DNA of 23,202 bases from IMG/VR virus record IMGVR_UViG_3300027976_000232, positions 1 through 23,202 of that record; one strand, written 5' to 3'. The stretch comes from a virus. Below, one piece after another: positions 23,191-23,202 of the stretch. Below the pieces are notes generated by a model, which was given only the letters and a program-made list of their open reading frames with translations, ran no database searches and was not told the DNA's origin. The first letter of the stretch is position 1. The number at the start of each line of letters is the position of its first letter. The position numbers and the translations under genes are program-made.

Positions 23191-23202
23191 GCTTGGTTGT
23201 TA

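Noticed and set aside
1-23202. tRNA genes, CRISPR arrays, insertion sequences, integrase or attachment sites
   Set aside because: No cloverleaf-like, regularly spaced repeat, transposase or recombinase signal was seen; gaps are too short to hold most of these.

Overview
The window is a gene-dense, AT-rich stretch of a tailed double-stranded DNA phage genome (Caudoviricetes). The gene content shows this: an unbroken run of virion genes (tail hub, Gly/Ala/Gln-rich internal virion type proteins, a very large late protein), a probable lysis accessory protein, then a replication/recombination module (PD-(D/E)XK exonuclease, SNF2 helicase, archaeo-eukaryotic primase, UvrD-like helicase, HNH nuclease, DUF3310). 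The low GC, short intergenic gaps and protein types resemble uncultured marine phages and phages of AT-rich marine bacteria such as SAR11. Neither a host nor a named phage can be fixed from the sequence alone. Terminase, portal, capsid and DNA polymerase genes are not in the window.

Region 1 (1-2337, minus strand) is an accessory island: a predicted 2-oxoglutarate/Fe(II) oxygenase, an unrecognised 228-aa protein, a second oxygenase-like protein of another subfamily, and a QueC-like PP-loop ATPase cut by the left edge. The first three genes overlap end to start, so they look like one translation-coupled operon.

Region 2 (2338-7196, plus) opens with a divergent promoter region and a tail hub/stabilisation-type protein that may be translated from a nearly leaderless mRNA. 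Three small genes follow (55, 116 and 36 aa), then a second promoter and a 64-aa gene, then two glycosyltransferases of different folds (GT-B and GT-A) lying inside the virion module.

Region 3 (7197-15666, plus) holds five late virion-type genes of 353, 140 (GNAT-like), 363, 725 and 1175 aa and a 77-aa coiled-coil/transmembrane protein that may belong to lysis. Genes are joined by ATGA, TAATG or short overlaps.

Region 4 (15677-23202) is DNA metabolism. A PD-(D/E)XK exonuclease runs convergently into a minus-strand SNF2-type helicase; both stop on the same TTAA. The helicase and the rightward replication operon diverge from a 33-bp near-perfect palindrome in which both strands carry TTGACA-17-TATATG, in effect a symmetric bidirectional promoter. 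The rightward operon encodes a conserved 180-aa phage protein, a 269-aa candidate ssDNA-binding protein, an AEP primase with a four-cysteine cluster and an SSB-tip-like C-terminus, a UvrD-like helicase, an HNH nuclease, a tiny leader ORF, a DUF3310 protein and a 35-aa ORF.

No tRNA, rRNA, CRISPR array, insertion sequence or integrase was seen. No stretch above 300 bases lacks a gene.
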